Positions 14,882-28,499 of a stretch of 64,000 nucleotides of DNA are shown here, piece after piece (position 1 is the stretch's first letter; every line of letters starts with the position of its first letter). The notes under the pieces were generated by a model. It ran no database searches and was not told the DNA's origin. It saw only the letters and a list, made by a program, of their open reading frames with translations. Position numbers and translations under genes: made by a program. The DNA lies in NCBI GenBank assembly GCA_029224185.1, contig CM055197.1, positions 17,646,642-17,710,641 of the forward strand, given 5' to 3'. The DNA comes from Karalla daura. Its lineage: Eukaryota > Chordata > Actinopteri > Chaetodontiformes > Leiognathidae.

Positions 14882-17800
14882 ATGAACCTGGATGAGGACG
14901 GAGTACTGTCTGGCGGCTGTGGCAACGGCAAACTGAGACAGTGGCTAATTGAGCAGATTGACAGCCGGAGATATCCAGGCCTTATTTGGGAAAATGATGA
15001 AAAGTCCATCTTTAGGATTCCATGGAAACACGCCGGAAAACAAGACTACAACAGAGAGGAGGATGCCGCGCTCTTCAAGGTCACATCCACCCCACCTCTG
15101 ATAGTCTCTAAAAGTCTCTGATAAATTCCATTTGACACCTCAATATTGCATATAGCAAACACAGTAATGTGGCAGGTTTAGATTTTGTTCCATTCCACTT
15201 CTTCTTCTTCTTCTTCTTTAAAAAAAAAGGAGAAGTGAAAGTTAATCTATTCAGTGCTTGTTTCAGGCATGGGCAATGTTCAAGGGAAAATACAAGGAAG
15301 GGGTCGACAAGCCAGACCCCCCCACATGGAAGACGAGACTACGCTGTGCTCTCAATAAAAGCAATGACTTTGATGAGTTGGTGGATAGAAGCCAACTGGA
15401 CATTTCAGAGCCTTACAAAGTCTATAGGATCATTCCAGAAGAAGCCAAAAAAGGTATGTGCAAGTAAATATCACACATCAGAAAAGCACCAGAGTGTGTG
15501 AGGGCTAGTTTCAGCTGGTCAAGTGGTGACAGATGAAACAAGGCGAGGAATGAAACAGTTCACTGGTTGAAAAGAAATTAGAGTCACATCAATGCCTCTT
15601 TTTGCATACCATGGTGAATGTCACACAGCATCTCAAATTGTTTATAGACTATTTCTTTCACATGCAAATGCACCACTGCAGTTGATTCTGATGAGGCAGG
15701 AAGTACAAAGGAAGCCAATGCATGTACCAAAAAGGCCATAGTGCTTTTTTTAGAGGGCTACAGTTAGTAAGTGCAGCGTGCACACAACACAACCAGACCT
15801 CCAGCCTTGCATAACCAAGTTTCTGTGCTCATACATTAGTGTTTGTCGCAGCAGAGCAATTCTTGCAACCTGCACTGACAAATAACTCTCAACACAAGCA
15901 AGATTTAAGCTGTGACGTGGGCCTCAGTTGTTGCACCCTCTTTGCAGAACACCCTGTTGCTCGGATGAAAACATACTGAGCACAGAGTGTGAAATAGGGC
16001 ACTCAGGCTCACAGAAAACTGTGTGACCAATTCTCAGTTTATAATTGACATGCATGGTGCAATTATGTAATGGTGAGTGCACGAGTGAATGCAGCAATTT
16101 TGAAGAAGCAATATCTGCAAGATAAAACCAACTGGTTATTTGTCTTTATATCTGGATTTGCTCATGAACAGGAATGAAGATGAGCAGCATGGAAGAGCAA
16201 TCATCACATGCAAATTCCCTCGGCTATATTCCTCCCTATACGTCTTTGCACAACCAGGTCAGAAGATTGCCTTTGTGCGTGCTGCACGCTGTGGTCTTGC
16301 ACACTGCACGCAGATAGATCTACACAGGCCTTACTGACGTCTCTTGTTCTCTTCTCAGATACCTGGCTATGTGCTCCCTCAGGAGAGAAGGGACTGGAGG
16401 GACTACTCACCACCAGAGCAATCGCCTCTCCCTCATCCTCATCCCCACTTGCCCCATGCGGACATACCGTATGGCCAGTGCCACTACCCATCGTCTTTCA
16501 GCCGGGCATGGCCGGGATCACACGCAGAAAATGGTAAGATATCGGCCATGCAGGCAAAGATGCTTACAACATATAACATGTAAACTATATTTTATTGACC
16601 GTATTTCATATTTCTCTATAACTGCAGTATATTCTCAAACTATATGGAAATAGTAATGCTTTACAGATGTCTACTCTCTCTCTCACACACACAGATAAAC
16701 ACTGTGTGTGAGAGAGAAATAAAAGGAATCCGAATAATAATCCTGAATCCTGAATAATTTATTAATGAGTCATTGAGCTATGAAGAATTTGCCTTTGTGA
16801 TTAGTGCAAAAAAAATCAAATGACTTAGCAATACATAGATAGATAACAGTTAGCAAGTTAGCAATAGATAGAATCTAAATCACTGTTTAGTGTTAGAGTT
16901 AGTGTGTCTGTGTTAGAGAGAGAGAGAGAGTTTGTGTGTGTGTGTGTGTGTGTGTTTCCACTTTTCCTTGCTTTCACCTTATGTATACTGGGATAGGCTC
17001 TGGCAAGATACAAAGTGGATAAGATAATGGATGGATAGACAGATGGATGGATAGACAGATAGAGGGGTCCCTGGTTTCCTGTCAGTCTTTTTGTCATATA
17101 GGAAACAGGAACAGCTAAAGTTGGAATGAGACAGAAACAGAGAAAAGGCATTGTTATCAAGTGTGGTTGTGTGTGGTGCGAAGCACAGCAACGCTTTAAC
17201 GGGTTACAAGGTAGTGTCCTTTGATGTATAGGTCATCAGGTCATTTAAAATGTTACACTCATTTGTCAAAAACTCTTACACTTCATCTTGTGCACCCCAC
17301 AGAAGGGGTTCAGTTTTGCTCTGGAAACCCCCTCCACACACATCAGGTTCAAAGATCGCGGTGTCGCTGTCCTTTTTAGACATAAGCATGAACGCAGGCT
17401 AAGTCTGGGGGACTGCTGAACTTGTGGAAAAGCCTGAGTTACTCGACACTGATATCAAGGCTGATATTCAGTAAAACAATACATAATAAACATAATCTAA
17501 TTAAACAAAGCAGCAATGTAGTTTCATTGTATGAACTGTGCTGAGGCCACAAATGTCAAAACTTCTCATGAGTGTCAGTGTAGGTTCAGTGCGTGCAGGC
17601 TGAGGAGGGAGGGCAGTGGTTTAGTTCAGCAGACATGCACCACTGATCAGTGGTCTGTGCAGGAAAACACACTGAATGTGTTAATGGACGCTGTGGCTGT
17701 TCAAGTTGGCTTGTTTCTCTTCATTTGACTGCAAGAAATGTCGTTCAGGGTGCTCTGTTGTTTTTTTGATATCCAGCAGATTCATTCATTTTAAGGACGT

Positions 17801-20096
17801 TTTCACACAAGATCCATACTTGCTTTTGTTTCAAATTTGACATTATTGAAAATGTCATACTCAAGGTCACTTCGATAATCATGTGTTTTTGGTTCAGGTT
17901 TTCAGCTATCCTATACCTACTTGTCAGAGTCCCAACCACCTGTGTACACAATGGAGCCCAACAATGCCATAACAGGTAACGAATCCTCTCAGCCTCATTT
18001 AAAGACATTCTTGGTTTTTGAGTAGGCGTATACCATATTTGCATTCATACATATGAAACTGCAAACTTCCTACTAACTTCTCTATTCTAAGAAGGCCAAG
18101 ACAGTGAGTAGTAAAGTTTCTACAATCGATCACATGATGAGAGACAACAGAAAATATTGAAAATATGTTTGGCTAGATGTGTGAAATGCTCTTACTAATA
18201 CTACCACTACCACTACTTTCTGCCAGATTTCAGCCTGCACGTGTCCCTATACTACAGAGAGTCTTTGGTGAAGGAGGTTACCACCACCAGTCCGGGAGGT
18301 TGCCGGATCACCTCTTCTTCCTCCTCCTCCTCCTCCCCATCCTCGTCCCCATGCCCGGACGACAAGGCGGAAGTCATCCTGTTTCCGTTCCCGTACCCTG
18401 AGTCCCACCGGCAGGGAGCTGAGATGCTCTCGAACGTACTGGAGCGGGGCGTGCTTCTGTGGATGATGCCTGACGGGCTGTACGCCAAGCGCCTGTGCCA
18501 GGGACGAGTGTACTGGGAAGGACCTCTGGCTCCCTACATGGACAAACCCAACAAGCTGGAGAAGGAGCAGCCGTGCAAACTGTTTGACACCCAACAGTTC
18601 CTCATCGGTGAGCGCTGCATTATGAGGTGTTCAGTGCATTGTTACTTACAAGGCACTTTGTTTACATTTAGTTATGTCTATAATTACAGCCTTTTGCTCG
18701 GTGAGTTGAGGTGCAACATATGACACCACATACATATCACTCAAAATCACGGCACTATATTTCTACCCATGATCTTATCATCCTTGCAGGACTATTGTAT
18801 TATTACTATATTAGGCTTATTATTATATTTTCTTAATAAATTAAGTTATACCTGTTCAATCCTGCACATGCTAAATAGTACAGTCTTAGTTGGAACGCAT
18901 CTGACTGACTGACTATTCAGAGATAGACCTGTGGTGATACAATTATTTATATGTGGCAAAATGGACAAAAGTTTTCACAGAAACTGCACAAACTTCCACG
19001 CAAGTGTGAAATGGTGGCAACATGTGTATTTGATCTTGTGCTGCAGATTGTTGAAGGCAACTCATGTGTCTCCTTGCTGTCATGTTACGTAAAATAGTTC
19101 ATGGCTGAAATCATTTACAGTATGTTGGTTGTGGTCAGGCCAGTAATGGTGATCTTGAACATGATAATGAAGCAGATGCTTTGGCAGGGTAAGTCCCTCC
19201 CGGTGTTGAGATAGATGCCTGTCACAGCAGGGGGCCTTGGTGTGGAGTCCCCACCCACCTGTGGTCCAGCACGAAGCGTGAAGAGATGTTGTTCTGGTGG
19301 CTGTGCCACTTCACACAGAGAGTTTCCATCGACTTCATTAGCAGTTCCTGGAAAAGTCGGCGTGATGTGGGAAATGTTCTGTGAGCCGTTTCTGAAGGTT
19401 GAAATATTTCTGCCTTATAAGCAGCACATGGTCAGTGTGATGTCTGCTGATGCTTCTTCTTCTTCTTCTCTTCTGTCTTCTCTTCTGAAGAGCTTCAAGA
19501 TTTTGCCCATAATGGCCGACACCTACCCAGACACCAGGTGGTGCTGTGCTTTGGAGACGAGTACCCTGACCCACAGCGGCCGAGAAAGATGATCACGGCA
19601 CAGGTACAATGTCGCTACAAACCTTATCTGGAGAATGAGTGCGGTTTGTAAAAGGCGTAGGAGCCTTAGAAATAAGTTGCAGTAATTTTAATGCCCGTAT
19701 ACGCAACCATATGTTGCCTATGACATATTTAGCTGTTAGGTACTGATGGGGTAGATTCTTTTAGGTATCAGAAACAATGTGATGTTCCTGCTATTGCAAG
19801 CATTTTTCTAATACTGTTTACCAGCCAACACCTAAACAGCATTATCTCTCACACAGACCACACCTCTATAGTTCCTGCTTTCTGTACAGCACAACAGTGT
19901 TCACCATTGACTCAGATATTTCACACGAGAATCTTATTCCTTTTTAGGTGGAGCCTGTGTTTGCCAGAAAACTGGTGTATTACTACCAGCAGAACAACGG
20001 TCACTACCTGCGGGCTTATGATCACATCCAGGAGCAGAACATACCCACAGCTGTCGACTATCCCACCCAGAGACCTCTACAGCAAATTCAGGAGTG

Positions 20097-20097
<1 letters not shown>
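14882..20097 (+). CDS. irf4: Interferon regulatory factor 4 (IRF4), complete
   Basis: Eight coding exons: 14882-15079, 15267-15453, 16172-16257, 16359-16533, 17898-17975, 18227-18607, 19491-19603, 19948-20097. The total is 1368 nt (455 aa; human 451) with frame kept throughout. The N-terminal DNA-binding domain (about residues 15-125) has the five IRF tryptophans at W21, W36, W48, W68 and W86. A Pro/His/Tyr-rich linker follows, then the IRF association domain from about residue 242 (LHVSLYYRES, LYAKRLCQ, KLFDTQQFL, CFGDEYPDPQ). It is a nuclear transcription factor of lymphoid and myeloid cells that binds composite elements with partners such as ETS and BATF/AP-1 proteins. Position beside DUSP22 supports IRF4 over IRF8. 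Oddities: GTCACA and GTCAGA donors after the first and third coding exons, and a serine run (271-278) that human IRF4 lacks. The a/b suffix is not resolved. Confidence 0.95.
16676..16717. repeat. Hairpin-forming CT/CA inverted repeat in IRF4 intron
   Basis: (TC)n(CA)n-AG followed by a short ATAAACA loop and CTGTGTGTGAGAGAGA. The arms are complementary over about 16 bp with one extra CA in the left arm. Confidence 0.7.
16975..17050 (-). repeat. Common interspersed repeat, truncated copy 2
   Basis: Only one end is present: ACTGGGATAGGCTCTGGCAAG...AAAGTGGATAAGATAATGG, matching the end of the reverse copies near 33.5 and 34.7 kb. Confidence 0.65.
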
Positions 20098-20162
<65 letters not shown>

Positions 20163-20276
20163 GCTTATCACATCATGTGACTGCCCTCTGACGGTGGGTG
20201 GAGTCAGAAATGGGGAAGACCCTCTTGTTACCTGTGTGTCCAAGTCTTTGTGCCTTGTGATTGTGTAGTAATGTTT

Positions 20277-20318
<42 letters not shown>

Positions 20319-20984
20319 TCTCTCTCTCTCTCTTCACGTCTTATTGTGACAGTGTGAAGGATGCGGTTTGAGGGTAGGATGGGGTGGGGGGTGGTGAGGG
20401 GAGCAGAGGGCGACTGAGACAGGAAATACTAGCGCAGGTGCACAGGAAGAATGGCCCCTGAGACAAACACTGGCATGTGACAGGGATTGGAACAGAGCAT
20501 GAATGAAGTTGATTGTATTATTATTTATTGTGATGTATTCACTTAGATGAGCAGGGACACCGATGCACCAATTATAGACACAATGTCTGGATTAGAAACT
20601 GGTGTTCTCACTGGTCTGGCACCACTGTAGAGGAAACTGTTATCACAGACTGTTTACATCCGCTGTATCGTCCACGATTTGGGCAGATTAAAAAAAAAAA
20701 TAGAGCAATTGAACTATTTCGACGTTCAAAGACAAGCACTTGAGTCCCTACATCTTCCCCTTATACATTACCAAACCAGTGTTTCTTTAACTGCGTTGAT
20801 TTTTAAAAAATGTAATTTAAAACTGTACAGGGTTTGCCTACCATGTATTTAATAGTAGTCAAAAGCGTAAGTCAAACGGGTTTTTTTCAGTACAAACGCG
20901 AGGGATTTTCATACTTTTAAGAACAGACAAAGGGTAGAATGGCTCACCTTTCCTGCTTTGTATGTTTACAGTGTTGTGGGAGTC

Positions 20985-21240
20985 TGCTGGAGCCTGTGTC
21001 AGTATAAATAAGGCCAGTCCATCATAGGGCACACACACACACACACCATTCATTTTCACACTCACACCTAGAGACAAACTTAGACAAATTAGAGGCTCCA
21101 GTCAACCTAAACACGTTTTTGGACCAGCAGGAAACCAGAGTATGCAAACCACAGACAGAAAGGCCCTTGGGCCAGCAGAGAGCTGAACCCAGGATCTTCT
21201 TGCTGTGAGGTCCACTTGCCTGCTGCACTGGGTGATCATC
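20985..21240 (+). repeat. Common interspersed repeat, copy 3 (in IRF4 3' UTR)
   Basis: Landmarks CCAGTCCATCATAGGG, CACACTCACACCTAG, CAGAAAGGCCCTTGGGCC, GAACCCAGGATCTTCTTGCTGTGAGG in family order. Confidence 0.85.
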
Positions 21241-22237
21241 GTTGCCTTGATATGCAATCCCTGATGTGAGGGGTTGTGAGAGTTGACTGGAAAAGTCACT
21301 CTCATGCCATAAATTGCTAGGAAATCGAACCTATTCCTCTTGACGTGAAAGTAGTGGCCTCTCAAATGAGAAGGAAAACTACCTTTGTGGTCTGTCTGTA
21401 AGTTTGGCCAAGGAGGAAGCTGTTAGTGGTTCACACAGTGTGCAGCATCCATGCAGAGGTCACTCTAAAATCTTAACAAGCCACTCAGGGATGTGTGTGC
21501 TTGTATCATATACCATAAAAATGCAACAGGCCACAATCATGGAATCACTCATAACGTAGATTACCCAGCTTCTGACAAAGCATGTGAATGTTGTGTTTTT
21601 TCGACTGTGGTCCAGAGTTTCGATCTGTGCCTTTACTTCCTTCACACGTAAACCACATCACTTTCACAATAGTTTTAAAAGTCTGACCTAAATCACAGGC
21701 AAGGACATTTTTTTCTGTGCGTAAAGGTGCTTTTTTGTATGTATGCGACCTGTAGACCCTTGTCCCGCCTCAAGCGTCTCCTCCCTCTCCCAGCCTCGCT
21801 GGTTTTGTTTCCCCTTACTACAAATCACATTCTTACTGTGAAAACGTATCCACGCGAGCAGTGCCTATGAGTGTGTGTATGGTCGATAGTGTGTGTGTCT
21901 CTGTCTCTGTATATATGCATTAGCCCCGCGGGACAAATCTTACGTGTCACACAGTTGCACTATTACTGTTATCAGACATTGACATTTATGGACGAAACAA
22001 GTGACTTCCCCACCTACAACACCAGTGACTCAAGCACCCATCTCACATCAGTATTTTACAGTGCAGTGAAACAGTGAGACGAGCTACAGGAGAAATAAGT
22101 GCGCGTATGGAGAGACGAGACATAAAAGATTCTAGCCTTTTTTTGTAATATATATACGACTGACGACATGAGGGTTGAGTTGAGCCGGATTCACTGATTT
22201 ACATGAAACTGCCTTGTGGATAAATGATTTATTTTGA

Positions 22238-22243
22238 AATAAA
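22238..22243 (+). terminator. IRF4 polyadenylation signal
   Basis: AATAAA in a TTTTGAAATAAAGCC context, followed about 20-30 bp later by a T/GT-rich stretch. It is the first canonical signal after the IRF4 stop. Confidence 0.65.
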
Positions 22244-22264
22244 GCCATCAATCTTCTGCCACTT

Positions 22265-24905
22265 GAGCTTGTGCTTTTTGATTTATAAACAATGGAGGGG
22301 AGAATGAGACACTCACATTTAGAGAAAAAAAAAACAGAAAAAAGAAAAGCACATTGGGCATGGTGTTTCCCCCTCTGCAGGAAGCCACATCATTTGTAGT
22401 CAGGCCTCAATTTTTCCGCCCGTATGAGCCGTTACTCCAAGCGGCGTCGCCTCAGCCCTTCGCATGAAGCTTTGACACTGACGGTTTAGTCAGCTAATGC
22501 CCCAAACGCGGCGTGTTTTTGTGAAAGGAAACTTAGACCGATGCGCACCATCTTCTTCAAACAATATTGATGTTGGTGATGATCAGTCTGACAGGAAGCA
22601 TGATTCATTACTCAGTACCACTGTGTGCCAAACCTATTTTTTCCACCTGAAAACAGGAGCAGAAACTATTATAAAGATCACCGTTACGTTTCATTTACTT
22701 TAAATATCAATGTGCTTGTAATTGCCACTTTCACATCTGTTTTAGTGACATTTACACAGTTCACACTTCCCGCGAAACACACGCACACTTTGGAGCTGAC
22801 TGATGTTTTTTCGTTGAGATGTTGTGCCACTTTTCTAGCAAATGTTTGAACCAAAAAGTGTTTTTTTTTAATTATATGTCAAAATGCATCGCAAGAAGCA
22901 AAGCGTCCACAGAAACGTTTTGCTGACATCTGCTGGTTCGTGCGGCTGCACAAAAAAAAATCAGGGGCTTCAAGTTTTTGCTTCAGGTGAGGAGTGATGA
23001 AATTACTGATATGCTGAATGTAAACGTTTTACAGATACGTAACGCTTGCAACAATTTTCGATTTATATGAATGACTCAATGAATGATCTTCATGTAGATT
23101 GATCAAAAGAAGTAAAAAAAAATAAACTGGGAACTGGGGAAAAAAAACATGCAACCAACAAGAAAAAAAGAAACATCTCTGGAACATAAATATGTCATTT
23201 ATGCATGAAAAGGAGCAGGAAATAGGCACAAACCTCTCAAATCCTACCCCTCTATGTCTGTATTTAATAATAATAATGTAAACTTTATTAATACGTTACT
23301 CATAACAACCCAACACAAAAAATTCATGAATCCATTATTTTGACGAGTCTATGCAACTAGTTCCATCATAATATAAAAAGTCATAACAAAAAATCCATCC
23401 GTATTATATACATGTTGATTAAAGTTATATCTAAAGTTATGCATAATACAATTTGAATAACATATTATTCAAATATTATTCAAGTTAAATTAAATTAGTG
23501 TTACGGTGAATTATAAAAGGTGCAGCAATTTCAATACATTATTACTGTAATATCACATCTAATATTCTATGATGGTCATGGGTTGATTTATGTTTTGAAT
23601 ACAACCTTATTGCATCACAAATCGCAATTTATCTGTCAAAATGAGATTTATTAAGTATTCTAACAAAATTACGTCAATTACCTATTTGCTATGACCTGAG
23701 CACTCATGCAGATATACTTAGTTCCACTTGTTGTCAATATGAGAGTGAGAAGTGAAACAGCAACAACAAAAATCACTCTTGACTTCACAACTCTCTAAAT
23801 ACCTCCTTGGATGCTCTCACTTTTCAAAACCCGACCACGTCCTCCCAGTAATTCTACACTGTGTTCAGAGGCCTCGACCTCAGTGTTTTTAAGGTCAGGC
23901 CCCTGTCCAGGATTTGACGACAGCTCTGTTTAACCTTTGGCGGCTCTGACTGATCCTGACTCTGTGGTTGGGTAGGGGTTGACCTTACTCTTTTTTTTCT
24001 CTTTTTGTTTGAGGGGGTTGTGTGTTTCGACCCCTTGCAAATCTACCAGTCACTGCTCAATGTCCCACTGCTGACTCAGAGAAATATTGGACAAATGATC
24101 ATGTCAAAACTCTTGTAAGACATACCTAGGTGTCACTACATGCTTTCTCTATATCATCCTCTCGTGATTAATAGCATCATTTCACCACGATAGTCACCTA
24201 TTATTATTAAATGGTCTGCACATGACCCTCACCAGGCCTGAGAACACTCCATCACCAGTCAATAAAAATGTTATCGGCTCAATTAATCGGCTTGAATTGT
24301 TTTTCAGAGGTCTGTTTATCCCAGCCTCTTCACATAACAATGTGCTCGACCCAATACGTTATGATGGCAGGAAAGCAATAACAGTTGTCGGATAAGGAGA
24401 AGCAAAGTCAGATGACTTGGGACACAAGTGTAAACAGATAGGAGTTGATAAGCAGAACAATATGGCGGTCTACCTGGCACCGAGGCAAGGGGTGGGGTGT
24501 GTGTATGTGTGTTGTCTGCGTGGGTTTGCCTGTTTAGTTTGGCTGGCAACATGCACAGATAGAGCATGTGCCGCTAAAACATGTTTAGAAAAAGCAAGGA
24601 AATGATGCACTTTCATCATCATCATCATCATCATCATCATCTAGATTTCCTTCAGGGATACAGAACAAACAGGGAGGAATACAAAACGAGGAGTTACGAG
24701 TGCAGTCCTACGATCCACCAGCAGGGAGTGATGTGTCAGTGGTCGGATGCTGAGAGCTGGACCGGAGAGGAAATGTGAAATCTCTTCATTACAGAAAATG
24801 TTCACACAGTTGAAGGGGTCAGTCTGCAGTAATCAGTGCACTCACAAACCCTTTGATCGCTCCTAATGGCCCAGAGACGTGACTCCCTGTAACACCCCTG
24901 CTCTG

Positions 24906-24959
<54 letters not shown>

Positions 24960-26083
24960 TCACATTTTATCGTTTATTTTCTCCTCTTTACATGATAAAA
25001 ATCATGCTCTCTGGATTCAGGAGTTTCCTCCTCTGCCCCTTTTCCAACTCTGTAAACACAGATGCAGCTTTTGTTTTGTGCGTTAAGTGACGCACAGACG
25101 CAACGCTGACAGAAAGACCGAGGTGGTCGGAGTGACAGCTCGTGGGCTGTGTTGCATGAGAGTGACTCGGGTTGTTCTCAGACTCTGTGTGGTCTGGGTG
25201 TGTGGTCTCCAGCTGACGGGCAGGGAGGAGGACGGGAGAGCCCTTTGAGTGCATATGTATGTATGTAATAGTGTGTGCGTGCGTGTGTGTGTGCTCATGT
25301 GTTTACTTTATCCAAAGTCAGGTCCAGGCCCTCTGTAGCCATGGCTGACTAGAAAGCTCTGCCTTCCGCCGCTCAACATCTCCGTCCTGAAAGATAAACA
25401 CACAGTGCCACTGCTCTGACATGGCTCATCTAAGGATAATTTTTATCCGTGTGTACTTACGGGACCTCAGAGACCTTTAGGTCAAAGGGTCTCAGGCTGG
25501 TGTGTCATTTTTGAAACTGTAGCCTTGTATGGCAGCATTTTCCCCGCGGTAATGGGTTAGACATTGACACAGTTCCTTAATCACGCCTTCACTGAGTGCA
25601 CTGACGGATATAATTTGCAGAAAATGTAACTGCTAGGCCTTGGTTTCTAAATGATTATTCAAATATTTTAATATAAAACCCCATTTTTGTTGGCCTCCTT
25701 AACAATAATAAATCGCAGTTGGAGGCTTTTTTTTTTAAACAGGCAAATATTGGTTTTCTGACTCAGACGTAATTAAAATATTTATAATTCTCCCGGAATT
25801 CTCACTAACAAAGAGGGGAGATCTCCATTTCCACAGTAATTTCTTATCTTGCATTTGAAAGACCGTGTTTTGTGTTTTCTTTTCCTCTTTTTGAAAAATG
25901 TTAATGAAAGTCATTGCGCACTTTTATGCTGTGGTAAAATCAAATCAGATTCTGTTTTGCGGCGTCCTCGTCTATTTGAGGTTATCGGTCGAGGCTTTGT
26001 GGATAATTCGAACGTCTTTAATAAGATTTACAGTGAAGGAAATTAGACCTTACACAACCTTCGCCAGTCTTGCACATGCACAT

Positions 26084-26159
<76 letters not shown>

Positions 26160-26690
26160 ATCAGGCTACTCTCCCTCTCCCACAGCGATCTCAGGGGAAG
26201 GCTTTGTAATGCAGCACTGCTGAGAACCCGCCATGAAAATATAAATACAACCTCGCTGCATTTCAACCATGTAAATAAACAGGGCCACCCAAATTTCCAA
26301 TTAGAGCTGGTGTGGAAGGCAGGAAATGGGGTAGACAAGAAGAGACCACACCCCCTTCTCTGTTCTCCAACTTGAGCAGAGTCCAGGTCCAGGTCCTGGT
26401 CCCGGTTCGGGTCACAGACACAGGACAGCAGCAGCAGCAGAGAAGGGAACACAAGTCAGCCCAATACCCCACTCTGGCCTGTTTTTGCACCTCTAGCTCA
26501 ACCACACTCCTCCTCTCAATTACCATGCAAGGCTATGACACGCTTCCAAAAAAATTCACATATGGGCATGGAACGAATGCATGGGATTTGACTCTTATAC
26601 CCACAAAATCACCATAATCTTGGTAATACGTAAGAATTTTTTTGTGCACATGTCTCCACCTTGCAAACTTTTCATTTACTCCATTTTGAG
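22265..26690. other. Gene-free region downstream of IRF4
   Basis: No supportable exon on either strand. The stretch at 23000-23700 is AT-rich. Small repeats are (TCA)n at 24615-24641, (CA)n at 24907-24953, and a (CA)n(CT)n compound at 26088-26155. No trace of EXOC2, the human neighbour of IRF4, was recognised. Confidence 0.5.
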
Positions 26691-27240
26691 AAACCGAGCT
26701 TTACACCAGCTTGCCTTATCAGTCCCATCAAGGTTATCAGGCGATCGCTATCTGGCTGAAATGAGGCATTCTCACTGTATTCCACGTCTTCTTGGAAAAG
26801 CATTGCACCGTTATTACGCAGCTAAGCCCCGGGACCACCCAGGAGCCAGGGTCCAGTTGTGCGAGGCGGAGGCGGAGGCAGGGTCCGTGTTGTGCTAAAA
26901 GAGACAAGGTTCCTCCAAGGAGAAATAACCCTTTGATCCTGCGGCCAGGTTGGCCTGATATCTGCCGGATCAAAGCTCGATAAGCCTGCCTGGCATTCCC
27001 TGGGTCGCACTCCTGTGCCTGATGGTCGATCGCTGCCGCATCTGTGGTCACTTTGCAAATATCACGGGGCCTATTAGTTAACGTAAACACACAGCTTAGT
27101 GTAATTACCCCAGAGAGTCAAAGAGCTGTGTCATGAAAATCACTTTCACTCCAGATATGGCTGTGAGGGATATCAGCACATTTCTTAATGACTATAATTC
27201 ACCCGGAAAGGGCAGAGCTCATTTAGATAAGGTCTGACGG
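26690..27240. promoter_or_regulatory. Candidate enhancer block with clustered factor motifs
   Basis: Repeat-free, complex sequence with paired motifs: GATA-type sites at 26714-26721, 26733-26739 and 27225-27231; inverted TCF/LEF-type CTTTGATC (26931-26938) and GATCAAAG (26968-26975); and an HNF1-like GTTAAC directly followed by forkhead-type GTAAACA (27077-27089). Motif density is seen in the sequence; enhancer function is inferred. Conservation cannot be tested here. Confidence 0.4.
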
Positions 27241-27839
27241 GCAGAAACTGACGACATGATTTGATGCTCATCCACACTGTGTATGTGTGTGTGTGTGTGT
27301 CTGGTTGCATCTTGAACAGTTGGAAAAGCTTTGACATCGTATCCTGTTACTTTTGTCCCCAGATGGCACCAGGGCAGAGCTTCCACAGCGGTGTCTGTGG
27401 AGCCAATCCTCCTCCGTCCATCCTCCATTGTTCGCTGTTTATATTCGATTGGTCTGTGACTGCGATGTCTCTTCCCTCACAGGGTCCCAAACCGCCCTGC
27501 AGGAAACAGACAGTATAAACACAGGGCTCGGGAGACCCTCTCTAGCCTCGACTGAGAGACGCAGAACCTCAGTGTAAACACACAGAGACACTGGCTACTC
27601 ATTTTGAGAGAGTTTGTAAAGCTCTGAGCCATCACTCAAGGAGAAGTTTGACCAACTTCTCGTGGGAGTGACAGATTTCGGAATATTTGCCGGAGACTCA
27701 AACACCAGACATCGTACTGACAGATCACGTAATGGCTTCAACAGACTAAGTCCAATATTGTGTAAGTTGTGTCAGACCGAGTATCCACAGTTGCACAGGG
27801 GGCTCTATTTGGCTGCGTTCAGCAGCTGGCGTGCCACAT

Positions 27840-28075
27840 GGTTTGACAGTGTTTAGCACAGTTGCCTCACAGAAGAAGGACCCAGGTTCAACTCCTTGTT
27901 GAACCAAGGGCCTTTAGGTGTGGAATTTGCATGTTCTCCCTGTGTCAATGTTGTTGTTTTTTTTCTCCGGGTACTCCAGTTTCCTCCATAGTCCATAAAC
28001 ATGCATGTTTGGATTGATCAGAGACTCTAAATTGCCCCTAGGTGTGAGAGTGAGAGTTAATGGTGTGTGTGTGGG
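27840..28075 (-). repeat. Common interspersed repeat, copy 4
   Basis: Reverse-orientation landmarks in order: CACAGAAGAAGGACCCAGGTTC, GCATGTTCTCCCTGTGT, CTCCGGGTACTCCAGTTTCC, AGAGACTCTAAATTGCCC. Confidence 0.85.
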
Positions 28076-28084
28076 TATGTGTAT

Positions 28085-28097
28085 ATGTGAGAGAGAT

Positions 28098-28141
<44 letters not shown>
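28085..28141. repeat. (GA)n microsatellite
   Basis: Over 50 bp of GA bridging interspersed repeat copy 4 and dispersed repeat copy B. Confidence 0.9.
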
Positions 28142-28144
<3 letters not shown>

Positions 28145-28184
28145 TATCCCTAGGCTTTGCCCACATGTAAGCTTGAGATAGGTG

Positions 28185-28421
28185 TTAGGGATAAAGAAGG
28201 AAACCCAATGTATGGATTTTCAAATCATTCATCATCTAGTTTTAGTATTTGAAATTTGTTTTAAAGTTCTTGCAACAATTTATCAGGATTCATCATAGGA
28301 ACATTAATGTCTCATACAAAGATTTGTGCAAATCTATTTGCTAGAAGATGAGATACTTGATTGGATGCTAGAGAAAAAGTTAGGGGAGCTTGGAGATGAA
28401 TCAGATTCATCCTCTGGCGGC

Positions 28422-28458
<37 letters not shown>

Positions 28459-28499
28459 AAACTTTCGTGATAATCCATCAAATGGACTCGATAATTTAG

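Larger units (their letters stand above)
20098..22260 (+). other. IRF4 3' UTR
   Basis: About 2.1 kb between the IRF4 stop and the first canonical AATAAA. It begins at once with a (CA)n tract (20097-20158) abutting the stop codon, then (CT)n at 20278-20332, then an interspersed repeat copy. Mammalian IRF4 also has a long 3' UTR. The extent is inferred from the hexamer alone. Confidence 0.65.
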
